Source of the DNA: Planctomycetota bacterium
GTDB lineage: Bacteria > Planctomycetota > Phycisphaerae > UBA1845
DNA length: 64,000 bases
Assembly (NCBI GenBank): GCA_016200265.1
Contig: JACQFE010000046.1
Span: forward strand, 1-64,000
Direction: 5' to 3'
A model generated the notes under the pieces. The model was not told the origin of the DNA. It saw nothing but the letters and a program-made list of their open reading frames with translations, and did not search any database. A program made the translations under genes and the position numbers. Shown piece by piece: positions 1-6,939 of the stretch. The first letter of the stretch is position 1. Each line of letters begins with the position of its first letter.

Positions 1-1
1 A

Positions 2-130
2 TACCTGGCGGAGTTCACCTATCGGGCCAATCGCCGATGGATCGAAGCCAGTCTCTTCGACCGCCTTATCGTCGCAGCACTCGACACCAAAGCCGTAACC
101 TGCAAAGAGTTAACCGCCGGAGCGACATAG
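2..130 (+). mobile_element. C-terminal fragment of an IS1595-type (ISXO2-like) transposase, cut by window edge
   Basis: The window opens inside a reading frame that ends at TAG 128-130. The 42 visible residues begin YLAEFTYRANRRW and continue with LFDRLIVAAL. The tyrosine/glutamate-phenylalanine followed by a paired-arginine segment and a leucine-rich tail is the pattern I know from the C-terminus of ISXO2-like transposases of the IS1595 family (DDE fold). The catalytic core lies to the left of the window. I could not identify the terminal inverted repeat that should follow, so the right end of the element is not defined. The family call is inference from a short piece. Confidence 0.6.
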
Positions 131-134
131 AGAA

Positions 135-368
135 TCAGGTCTCTTTTTTATCATGCACGGGCGCCAGAGATTGTTCTTTGGCGGGATTGGCTGTGTACGT
201 TTTTCTCGTCAGATGCTCACCGACGGCGCTTCCCCATCCACTTGCAGCGGCCAATATCACGACAGCAATTAGACCAACTAGGCACAAAAAAGCTGTGTAT
301 ACTGGGCGGGCTCTGGCGGCCTGAACCCACTCGTGAAGATGTTGAAACCCAGTTTTTTCCATATTCAA
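135..368 (-). CDS. possible small single-pass membrane protein
   Basis: A 77-codon frame starting at TTG 368 (or ATG 362) with one clear hydrophobic segment around residues 24-42 (YTAFLCLVGLIAVVILAA), preceded by basic and polar residues and followed by a charged tail ending in DKKET. That is the layout of a small single-pass membrane protein. No convincing ribosome site precedes either start, and a competing frame overlaps on the same strand. No family is recognised. The gene would converge on the transposase remnant; its stop lies 5 bases from the transposase stop. It may be a chance frame. Confidence 0.3.
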   Translation of the reverse strand: MNMEKTGFQHLHEWVQAARARPVYTAFLCLVGLIAVVILAAASGWGSAVGEHLTRKTYTANPAKEQSLAPVHDKKET

Positions 369-540
369 GCCGACCCGATTCGCTCGATCTTATTAAAGCA
401 GTTGTTTTGTATTTTTCCACATTTTGCCTTATCGATCAAGTTTTTTGATAGTAAGAAGCGTTTTTTTTGATAGCAGGCTTTGCCCGCAAGTGGCCAATTC
501 AGCGTAGCATGTGGCTTGTCTCGGCGAGATTCACGCCAAT

Positions 541-1350
541 CTAGGGACCAGACACATCCTCAATTCGTCGCTTCAGCGCATCCCGGGCGGCGAGCAAATC
601 TTCGATCGGTCGGGCGGAGGCGGTGCGGCGGAGGATATAGGCGCCGCGATATTCGGCGGCATGAAGGACCATCAGGCAGCCGGTGAGATCGACTTCGCCT
701 TCGCCGAGTCGCGTTTCCGTGCCGGGTCGATCGGGCAATCCGGCGGTCGCGTCGCGAGCGTGGAAGTGACTTATGTGCTGCACGAATTTCTCGATGTCGG
801 CCAGCGGATTCACGCCGCATATCACCATCGCGGCCGGATCTAACCCTACGCGAAGCGACGGACATCGCAGGGCGTCGAGGGTTGCGGCCAGCCGCGTGCC
901 GCCGTCGTACGACGGACGAATCGCGAAGCACACGCCGCGGGAGTCGGCGAATTCGCCGATGCGGGCGAGGGCCTGCATGGCCATCGACGATGGCTCGCCG
1001 GTTTCGGGATGCGTGAGCTGTCCGACGGCGGCCGTCACCAGCGGCACGTGCAATTCGCGAGCGAGCTGAATGACCTCGATCGAGCGATCGACGCGTTCAT
1101 CGACGGTTTTCGAATCGGTCAGCCGCAGCCCCGGTGCGTCGGCGGACAGTGAATTGAGCGAGAGGCCCAGGCTGTTGACTAGATGGAGCAGGTGGCGTCG
1201 GCCGCTGGCGTCGAGATTTTTGGCGGATGTTTCGCCGCGAGCGGCGGGGAGTTCGATGGCGCGAAGTTCGAGGCGCGACGCAGTGCGCAATGCGTCCTTG
1301 GCCGGCATTCGCAGGTCGTCGAGGTCGATGCCGATGCGGGGGTTATTCAT
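541..1350 (-). CDS. sugar phosphate isomerase/epimerase-like TIM barrel protein
   Basis: A 269-residue protein of the xylose-isomerase-like TIM barrel superfamily (AP endonuclease 2 fold), which holds divalent-metal isomerases and epimerases acting on sugars and sugar phosphates. It starts MNNPRIGIDLDDLRMP, the usual first strand. Later come GVCFAIRPSYDGG in the position of the conserved mid-barrel strand, SLRVGLDPAAMVICG (family form: gl.lDpgH....g) and HISHFHARDA (family form: i..vHlkD). The length fits the family. The usual metal-binding glutamate before the RPSYDG segment is not evident (IRP instead of lEn), so it may be a divergent or non-catalytic member. The gene stands alone, divergent from the acetyltransferase-like gene. 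Confidence 0.7.
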   Translation of the reverse strand: MNNPRIGIDLDDLRMPAKDALRTASRLELRAIELPAARGETSAKNLDASGRRHLLHLVNSLGLSLNSLSADAPGLRLTDSKTVDERVDRSIEVIQLARELHVPLVTAAVGQLTHPETGEPSSMAMQALARIGEFADSRGVCFAIRPSYDGGTRLAATLDALRCPSLRVGLDPAAMVICGVNPLADIEKFVQHISHFHARDATAGLPDRPGTETRLGEGEVDLTGCLMVLHAAEYRGAYILRRTASARPIEDLLAARDALKRRIEDVSGP

Positions 1351-1409
1351 TGGATATTGTCCTGCAGATACTTACAGGTTTTTTCATGTTAATGGGCCAC
1401 GATTCTTGT

Positions 1410-1440
1410 CAGTCCCCCAGCCCAAGGGCTGGGGCACCCG
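1410..1440. repeat. 31-bp dispersed palindromic repeat, copy 1
   Basis: The core CCAGCCCAAGGGCTGG is a near-perfect inverted repeat; the full 31-base unit ends in GCACCCG. A second copy, differing at two positions, is at 6908-6938. This copy lies in the divergent intergenic space between the TIM barrel gene and the GNAT-like gene, directly beside another palindromic repeat (1448-1514). Confidence 0.8.
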
Positions 1441-1447
1441 AGTTCTC

Positions 1448-1514
1448 GTCATTCTGAGGTCGCACGGGCGACGGAAGAATCTCGGCGAGATGCTTCGCTT
1501 CGCTCAGCATGACA
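1448..1514. repeat. BIME/MITE-like palindromic repeat, family B copy 1
   Basis: It begins GTCATTCTGAG and ends CTCAGCATGACA, so the ends form an imperfect inverted repeat; the interior carries GGAAGAATCT and GAGATGCTTCG. A related copy spans 30743-30814 and a partial one 45389-45433. All copies are intergenic. There is no coding content. The boundaries are taken from the inverted ends. Confidence 0.75.
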
Positions 1515-1615
1515 CAAAAACTAGCTTGGCATGACGCTCGCTCGCCTTCAACTACCGCCATTATAGCCGATGCAAATTTTTGGGTGCGGCGGGTTGCGGC
1601 GATACACTGCTTCGC

Positions 1616-2392
1616 ATGGATCGCACGACGGTTGGATCGCTGCTTCGCACGACGCAGGCGTTTTGTCTGCAAGTCTGCGAGAAAGAGACGCTCGACTTCG
1701 GGATCGCATACTATTCCCCGCGATTTCCGCGATTGGCAGAGGCCAATCAGTTTCGTGAAGTGGTGGTTAGCGACGCTGCTGCGATGGCAACGGCGTTCGA
1801 GCAAGCTGAAGAGTGGTTTCGATCGCACGGGCTGACGTGTATGCGCTGGGCGCCGGCGGAAGGTTGCGACGCGGCGATCCTTGGGTCATTCTTGATTGAG
1901 CGAGGATTTCATGAAGAGCGTTTTTCGGTTTTGCATTTGAGTCATTGGCCGGAAGCGGCGGCTGCGAAGTCCGACATTCGAATTCTACCCGCGCGGGCGA
2001 TGCGGGGAGCATTTCGTTCCACGTTCTTGAATTCCAAAGATGAATCCGATGTTGGCGGAGCGATGCTGGCTGATGCGTATGCCGAGCGGCTCGACGATCC
2101 GCAGTTCGATATGTTTGTGGCGATGCAAGGCGATACGGCGGCGGGTCGATGCGGGCTGTATCAGGTGGGCGATATTGCTCGCGTGATCGGGCCGAATGTG
2201 ATTGCTCAAGTCAATGCGGGCGCGATTCAAGAGGCCATGCTGCGTCATGTGCTGGCGATGGCTCATCGACTGACGTTTCGGAATGTGTGCGCGCAGGTTG
2301 AAGAATCGGACGCGGCGAGCCTGCTGCACTTCGAGCGATATGGGTTTATTCAAGATGGTCGTATCGTTGAGTTTGCACGCCGCGAAGGCTAG
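1616..2392 (+). CDS. GNAT-like N-acetyltransferase domain protein
   Basis: Starts at ATG 1616 (MDRTTVGSLL); an upstream GTG at 1580 is possible but its extra residues look non-coding. The 258-residue protein has two weakly similar halves. The C-terminal part ends in DAASLLHFERYGFIQDGRI, which matches the end of GNAT acetyltransferases (A...lYer.GF...g). An earlier strand with a small-residue turn (AAGRCGLYQVGD) fits the acetyl-CoA side of the fold, although the classic Q/RxxGxG/A loop is replaced by VIAQVNAGA. Substrate unknown. It ends 11 bases before the amidohydrolase start, so the two are probably co-transcribed. Confidence 0.55.
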   Translation: MDRTTVGSLLRTTQAFCLQVCEKETLDFGIAYYSPRFPRLAEANQFREVVVSDAAAMATAFEQAEEWFRSHGLTCMRWAPAEGCDAAILGSFLIERGFHEERFSVLHLSHWPEAAAAKSDIRILPARAMRGAFRSTFLNSKDESDVGGAMLADAYAERLDDPQFDMFVAMQGDTAAGRCGLYQVGDIARVIGPNVIAQVNAGAIQEAMLRHVLAMAHRLTFRNVCAQVEESDAASLLHFERYGFIQDGRIVEFARREG

Positions 2393-2403
2393 TCACTCCG
2401 CCT

Positions 2404-3843
2404 ATGCGCATTTATCGAGCGAAATTTGTTGTGCCGGTCGATTCAACGCCAATTGAGAACGGCGCGATTGCGGTACATGGCGGTCTCATTGATTCGATTT
2501 GCGCCTGGCACAAAGTTACGCGAGTTGCAGACGTCGAGGTCATCGACTTCGGCGACGCGGCGATCGTTCCTGGTTTTGTGAATGCACATACGCATCTCGA
2601 ATTGACCAACCTGGCGAGAAAAGTGCCGCCGACGCCGGATTTTCCTCATTGGATATTGCGACTGGCGAAACTCATCGCTGTCGAAGCGAATGCCCAAGAG
2701 CAAGTTGAGGTGGCCGTGCGCGAAGGGGTTCGGCAATCGTTGGCAGTAGGTGTCACGACAATTGGAGACATTGCCCGGCGGCCGCAGTGGAGTCGGGCGG
2801 CGTTGTCGCAAACGAGCATCCGCGCGGTGTCTTATGGGGAAGTCATCGCTGTGGGCGCGATTCGCAATCGGCTGGATGTGGCCGTTGCAGACGCAATGAA
2901 TCGTGAATGGCAAAGCGAGCGGGTCCGCGTTGGACTGTCGCCGCATTCGCCCTACACGGTTGAACAACACGGACTGCGTGAATGCGCGCGTCGAGCAAAT
3001 GCGGCAAACGCTGCATTGGACGGGCAGACTAACCCCCTTTTCTCCCCCCTTGGTAAGGGGGGAGAAATGATTAGACCGCCAGGCGAAATTCGAGAAATCG
3101 TCGACGACTCCCCCGATCGAACGAGTCCCAACAAATCAATTCCACTCTGCGTTCACCTGGCCGAGACGCTCGATGAGGAGCGATTCACCTTGCAAGGTGA
3201 CGGGCCAATCGCGGACCTCTTGAAGTCGCTTGGAGTTTGGGATGAGCACATACCTATGCCACGCCTGCGGCCTGTAGAGTTGGCGCGCCATTGCGGGTTG
3301 CTGACGCCGCGGACGCTGTTGGCGCATGCCAATTATGTGAATGATGACGACATTCAGCTCATTGTTCGCAGCGGGGCGAGTGTGGCCTATTGTCCGCGCA
3401 CGCACCATGCATTCGGCCATGCGCCACATCGATTTCGCGAAATGATCGCGGCCGGTATGAATGTCTGCCTTGGGACGGATAGTCTTGCATCGAATCCATC
3501 GCTCTCGGTTCTCGATGAATTGCGTTTTCTACGTGAGAGACATCCTGACGTTTTGATCGAGATGGTTCTTGCAATGGGTACACTCAATGGCGCCAAGGCG
3601 CTGGGCTTCGAGGATGAGTGCGGTTCACTGATGGTCGGAAAATCGGCCGATCTTGTCGTTTTGCCGCTTGAGCGCCCGGCCTCGTCGTGGGATGAAATGT
3701 TTCATTCGAACGTCCAACCTGTGGCCGTGTTCGCGGGCGGTCGGCGGGTCGAAGCTTCCGACATCAATATAGTGACCCCCTTCATCCCCCCTTGCAAAGG
3801 GGGGAGGCTCTGCACTAATACGAGAGTCGAATTCATATCCTGA
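2404..3843 (+). CDS. amidohydrolase-superfamily deaminase (TrzA/aminodeoxyfutalosine deaminase-like)
   Basis: A 479-residue metal-dependent hydrolase. The metal-binding HxH is in PGFVNAHTHLELT (His62, His64). Later come VHLAET (metal His), LAHANYVNDDD (His) and CLGTDSLASNPS (catalytic Asp), followed by a composite-sandwich tail with GKSADLVVLP. This motif set is that of purine/triazine-type deaminases such as SAH/MTA and aminodeoxyfutalosine deaminases; I cannot choose the substrate. Two palindromic DNA inserts are translated in frame: around residues 209-221 (NPLFSPLGKGGE), between metal ligands, and near the C-terminus (PFIPPCKGGR). The stop codon lies inside the first unit of a 27-bp tandem repeat. 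The 3' end may therefore have been rewritten by repeat DNA. Confidence 0.75.
   Translation: MRIYRAKFVVPVDSTPIENGAIAVHGGLIDSICAWHKVTRVADVEVIDFGDAAIVPGFVNAHTHLELTNLARKVPPTPDFPHWILRLAKLIAVEANAQEQVEVAVREGVRQSLAVGVTTIGDIARRPQWSRAALSQTSIRAVSYGEVIAVGAIRNRLDVAVADAMNREWQSERVRVGLSPHSPYTVEQHGLRECARRANAANAALDGQTNPLFSPLGKGGEMIRPPGEIREIVDDSPDRTSPNKSIPLCVHLAETLDEERFTLQGDGPIADLLKSLGVWDEHIPMPRLRPVELARHCGLLTPRTLLAHANYVNDDDIQLIVRSGASVAYCPRTHHAFGHAPHRFREMIAAGMNVCLGTDSLASNPSLSVLDELRFLRERHPDVLIEMVLAMGTLNGAKALGFEDECGSLMVGKSADLVVLPLERPASSWDEMFHSNVQPVAVFAGGRRVEASDINIVTPFIPPCKGGRLCTNTRVEFIS
3029..3067. repeat. palindromic repeat family C inserted in frame in the amidohydrolase gene
   Basis: The segment 3041-3065 is a perfect palindrome around GGT: TCTCCCCCCTT, GGT, AAGGGGGGAGA. 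It is preceded by an AACCCCCTTT run. Related copies are at 3774-3810 and 52837-52873. Here the element is inside a coding region and keeps the frame open. Confidence 0.8.
3774..3810. repeat. palindromic repeat family C, second copy, in the amidohydrolase 3' end
   Basis: ACCCCCTTCAT followed by the palindrome CCCCCCTTGCAAAGGGGGG and then AGGCTC. It is the same element type as 3029-3067 and is also translated in frame, about 11 codons before the stop. Confidence 0.8.
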
Positions 3844-3911
3844 CATCCAGTTGCATGATTCATATCCCGACATCCGGTTGCATGATTCATATCCCGACAT
3901 CCGGTTGCATG
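3831..3911. repeat. 27-bp tandem repeat, three units
   Basis: Three head-to-tail units at 3831-3857, 3858-3884 and 3885-3911. Each begins ATTCATATCC and ends GGTTGCATG (AGTTGCATG in unit 1). Units 2 and 3 are identical; unit 1 differs at two bases. The TGA of the amidohydrolase (3841-3843) lies inside unit 1. There are no spacers, so this is not a CRISPR array. Confidence 0.9.
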
Positions 3912-4030
3912 AACGTACAAGTTCGCACGGCCTTTGTATGGACTGCGGCTTCGCGGCGAATCTACACTGACGGCATGGTGGAGCCCGCAAACCAGGTACG
4001 CATACGGTTTCATTTTCATGGAGATTGACT

Positions 4031-5395
4031 ATGAATGTTCGATTCATCCGAAATCTGGCGGTTGTAGCGATGACGATGACAACACTTTGCCCAAGCGCGA
4101 AGGCAGAGGACTTGAAGCGCCGCGGTATGATGGGCGTCATGCTCGCACCGCTGGATGACGATTCCCGTCAGCGCCTCAAAGTTGGTGACGCCGGCGGTGT
4201 CATGGTCACATCGACCGTGCCGGGTTCCGCAGCGGAGAAGGCCGGGATCAAGGGGAGTGACGTCATCGTCAGAGTGGGTGATGAAAAAGTCGCGAATCCG
4301 AGCGACATCATGAAGGCCATGCGAAAATTTGGCGGCGGCGACACGGTCAATTTGACGGTGGTTCACGACGGGAAGGAAGCGGCGTATGACCTGACGCTTG
4401 TAGCGCGGCCGATGGAGCAGTCGCCCGATTATGATGTGGCGTACGACTCCGCGGGCGATGCGGGGAAGCGCGTCCGACTGATCACGACGAAGCCCAAGGA
4501 TGCAAAGAAGCTGCCGGCGATTCTGTTTGTGCAGACGCTCACTCCGTTTTCGATGGAATTGGGGATGCCGGGCCCGCATCCGTATCGCAATTTGATCGGC
4601 GAATTGACCAAGGCCGGTTTCGTCACCATGCGCGTCGAGCGGCTGGGGATGGGCGATTCCGACGGGGCCGATGCCCAAGAGACCACGGTCGATCAGGATG
4701 TTGCGGCGTTCAAGTCCGCGCTCGCGAAGCTCAAGACGTATGACTATGTCGATACCGGAAACATTTTCGTATTCAGTCATTCGACGAGCGGCATCATTGC
4801 GCCATCAGTGGCTCAAGGCGGCGGCGTGAAGGGCGTCATCACGTATGGGACTTTTGCTCGTCCGTGGGGTGACAATGCCGTCGAGCGTGCTGAGCGCATC
4901 GCGAAGTTCAACTTGCAACCCGAAGCGGAGACGAAGGCGACCGTCGATAAGCTCAAGACCTTTCTGGCGGAATGCTATGATCAGAAAAAGTCTCCACACG
5001 ATGTGTTGACCGCACATCCTGACTACAAGGAATTTCTCGCGACCTTTATTCAAGACGAAAAGCTGGTCGATGGCGTGAACTACAAATACATGCAGCAGCT
5101 TGTTTCGGTGAAGGCGGTGGAGGTCTGGTCGAAAATCGATGTGCCGGTTCTGGCGATTTGGGGTGAGGCGGATTTCATCGCTTCCCGCGCGGACAGCGAG
5201 TTGGTCGCGTCCACCGTGAATGCGAGCCATCCGGGCAAGGCGACGTTCATGGCCTTGCCCAAGGCGGACCACATGTACAGTAAGGCCGAGGATCAGGAGG
5301 AGAGCTTCCTATCGGGCACCCCCGGTCCGTTCAATTCCGCGGTCGTGGAGAACATCGCCAAGTGGATCCACGAGCGGAGCGGAAGCAGCTCGTAA
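4031..5395 (+). CDS. exported PDZ domain-alpha/beta hydrolase fusion
   Basis: Start at ATG 4031 with GGAG eight bases upstream; TTG 4025 is an alternative. Residues 1-26 form a signal peptide ending PSAKAED. A PDZ domain follows (about 32-125), with GVMLAPL as carboxylate-binding-like strand and the typical GSAAEKAGIKGSDVIVRVGD loop region. Residues about 150-445 are an alpha/beta hydrolase: nucleophile elbow FVFSHSTSG, acid strand AIWGEADF, and catalytic His in PKADHMYS. The nucleophile motif has His where Gly is usual. Probably a periplasmic serine esterase or peptidase; the PDZ may bind a peptide end or regulate access. Substrate unknown. A strong terminator follows at 5418. Confidence 0.75.
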   Translation: MNVRFIRNLAVVAMTMTTLCPSAKAEDLKRRGMMGVMLAPLDDDSRQRLKVGDAGGVMVTSTVPGSAAEKAGIKGSDVIVRVGDEKVANPSDIMKAMRKFGGGDTVNLTVVHDGKEAAYDLTLVARPMEQSPDYDVAYDSAGDAGKRVRLITTKPKDAKKLPAILFVQTLTPFSMELGMPGPHPYRNLIGELTKAGFVTMRVERLGMGDSDGADAQETTVDQDVAAFKSALAKLKTYDYVDTGNIFVFSHSTSGIIAPSVAQGGGVKGVITYGTFARPWGDNAVERAERIAKFNLQPEAETKATVDKLKTFLAECYDQKKSPHDVLTAHPDYKEFLATFIQDEKLVDGVNYKYMQQLVSVKAVEVWSKIDVPVLAIWGEADFIASRADSELVASTVNASHPGKATFMALPKADHMYSKAEDQEESFLSGTPGPFNSAVVENIAKWIHERSGSSS

Positions 5396-5417
5396 ATCAG
5401 TTTTCTGTTAGAAACCC

Positions 5418-5472
5418 AATTCGGCGCATGATGCGTGAATCGAGACGCAGCGTGCGCCGAATTCGTTTTTTC
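5418..5472 (+). terminator. rho-independent terminator after the PDZ-hydrolase gene
   Basis: AATTCGGCGCA (5418-5428) pairs perfectly with TGCGCCGAATT (5453-5463). A second inner stem TGCGT/ACGCA extends the hairpin, and the outer stem is followed by CGTTTTTT. It lies 23 bases after the stop codon. Confidence 0.85.
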
Positions 5473-5612
5473 GGATCTCGAATTGCAGAAAATTCCGACC
5501 TTCTTTGACAGTGAATGCTTAGCTGTTCCGTCATTTCAGAAGCGTCGCGGAGTGCGCCTCGGGGCGCGCTCGACGTTCCTATTGTGATTCATTCTGAATA
5601 GACGGAGGTCTC

Positions 5613-6866
5613 ATGTTCAACACTCTGAATCGTTTACGAATCTGCACCCGTGGTCCTCGCGAATTGAAATTCGAGGCGCGCAATTTGCCGACTCTGTTTG
5701 CAGTGTTTTCGACGCTGCTTTTGTTGGCGCCGTCCACACATTCATTAGCGCATGAAGGGCACGTGTTGAAGCCCCAGAAGACGGAGTTGCCCGATGCCCC
5801 GGTCGTCGTGCCGATGCAGATCGTGGATTCGCAGCCGGTGGTTGAGGCCCGCATCAATGGACAGGGCCCGTACAAGTTTCTGATCGACACAGGTGCGGCC
5901 GGTTTCGGAAGAATTGGGAACGATCTTGCCGAGCAATTGAAACTCAAAGAAGTCGGCGAGGTGACGGCGGGCGATCCGAGCGGCCAGCATGAAGAGACGC
6001 TCAAGCTGGTAGGCGTGGATTCCATTTCCGTCGGCGGGGCGACGTTCAGCGGCGGGCTGCAATTTCTGCGACGCGACGACAAGAAGGCGAACGTCGAAGA
6101 GCGCGGGGGAATCGTCGGCATTCTCGGACTTGGCGTATTTCATGACAGTCTGTTCACGCTGGATTATCCCAATCGAAAAGTCATCATTGAGCGCGGTTCG
6201 CTTTCGAAAGCTGACGGCAAGAGCGAGATCGATTTTGCGTCGCCGCATGGAATTCCCGAGATCATGATTCAGGTTGCAGGAATTGACGTTGAGACCGACC
6301 TCGATTCGGGCTCGATGGGAGGAATCTCAGTGCCGCCGTCTGTCGCGGACAAATTGCATTTTTCGAACAAACCGACCGTCGTAGGCCGGGCTTCGACGGG
6401 GTTCAATCAGTTCGACATCAAGGAGGCCAAGCTCGATGGCGATGTGCGAATCGGCGGGAATGTGATTGCGAGTCCCATGCTTTCGATCATCGACATTTTC
6501 CCGCGAGCGAACATCGGCGGCCGCATCCTGCAGTCGTTTAGCGTGACGGTGGATTCGGTGAACCAACGGATTCGCTTTTCCAGAGACGGCGACGGGCCGA
6601 TCGTGATGGCGCCGAAGGTTCGCGTCGGCGTGTTGATGCATCCATCGGATGAAGGGATGAAAGTTGACCACGTTGTTCCAGGAAGCCCGGCGGAGTCGGC
6701 GCACATTCAGGCTGACGACATCATCACGCAAGTGAACGGGGCTGCGTACAAAGAAGTTGGACCGGAAAAGCTGCGCGAGTTGTTCGCCGCGACGACGCCG
6801 GTGAAGTTGGGGATCGATCGCGCTGGAAAGCACATCGACGTCACGGTGACGCCGCGATCGGAGTGA
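5613..6866 (+). CDS. exported retropepsin-like aspartyl protease with C-terminal PDZ domain
   Basis: The ATG at 5613 is preceded by GGAGG. Residues 24-46 are hydrophobic (FAVFSTLLLLAPS) and end in a signal-cleavage-like SLAHEG, followed by a histidine-containing linker. An aspartyl protease fold of the retropepsin-like bacterial type follows: first active-site strand KFLIDTGAAG (Asp92) and flap/core segments through GILGLGVF. A second lobe contains TDLDSGSMGG, which carries a second DSG-type active site, so the protein may act as a two-lobe monomer. Residues about 330-415 form a PDZ domain (VVPGSPAESAHIQADDIITQ). Likely a periplasmic quality-control or processing protease; the target is unknown. 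Confidence 0.75.
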   Translation: MFNTLNRLRICTRGPRELKFEARNLPTLFAVFSTLLLLAPSTHSLAHEGHVLKPQKTELPDAPVVVPMQIVDSQPVVEARINGQGPYKFLIDTGAAGFGRIGNDLAEQLKLKEVGEVTAGDPSGQHEETLKLVGVDSISVGGATFSGGLQFLRRDDKKANVEERGGIVGILGLGVFHDSLFTLDYPNRKVIIERGSLSKADGKSEIDFASPHGIPEIMIQVAGIDVETDLDSGSMGGISVPPSVADKLHFSNKPTVVGRASTGFNQFDIKEAKLDGDVRIGGNVIASPMLSIIDIFPRANIGGRILQSFSVTVDSVNQRIRFSRDGDGPIVMAPKVRVGVLMHPSDEGMKVDHVVPGSPAESAHIQADDIITQVNGAAYKEVGPEKLRELFAATTPVKLGIDRAGKHIDVTVTPRSE

Positions 6867-6907
6867 CCGACTTTCTGAAATCAGGCGAGCGAAGTCTGGA
6901 ATATCGT

Positions 6908-6938
6908 CAGCCCCCCAGCCCAAGGGCTGGAGCACCCG
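6908..6938. repeat. 31-bp dispersed palindromic repeat, copy 2
   Basis: Same unit as 1410-1440 with two substitutions. It lies between two convergent genes and abuts the stop codon of the VWA-dockerin gene (6940). The CCAGCCCAAGGGCTGG stem could act as a bidirectional RNA hairpin here, but no T-run is seen. Confidence 0.8.
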
Positions 6939-6939
6939 T

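Noticed and set aside
3831-3911. CRISPR array
   Set aside because: The 27-bp repeats are contiguous with no spacers, and no cas genes are nearby.
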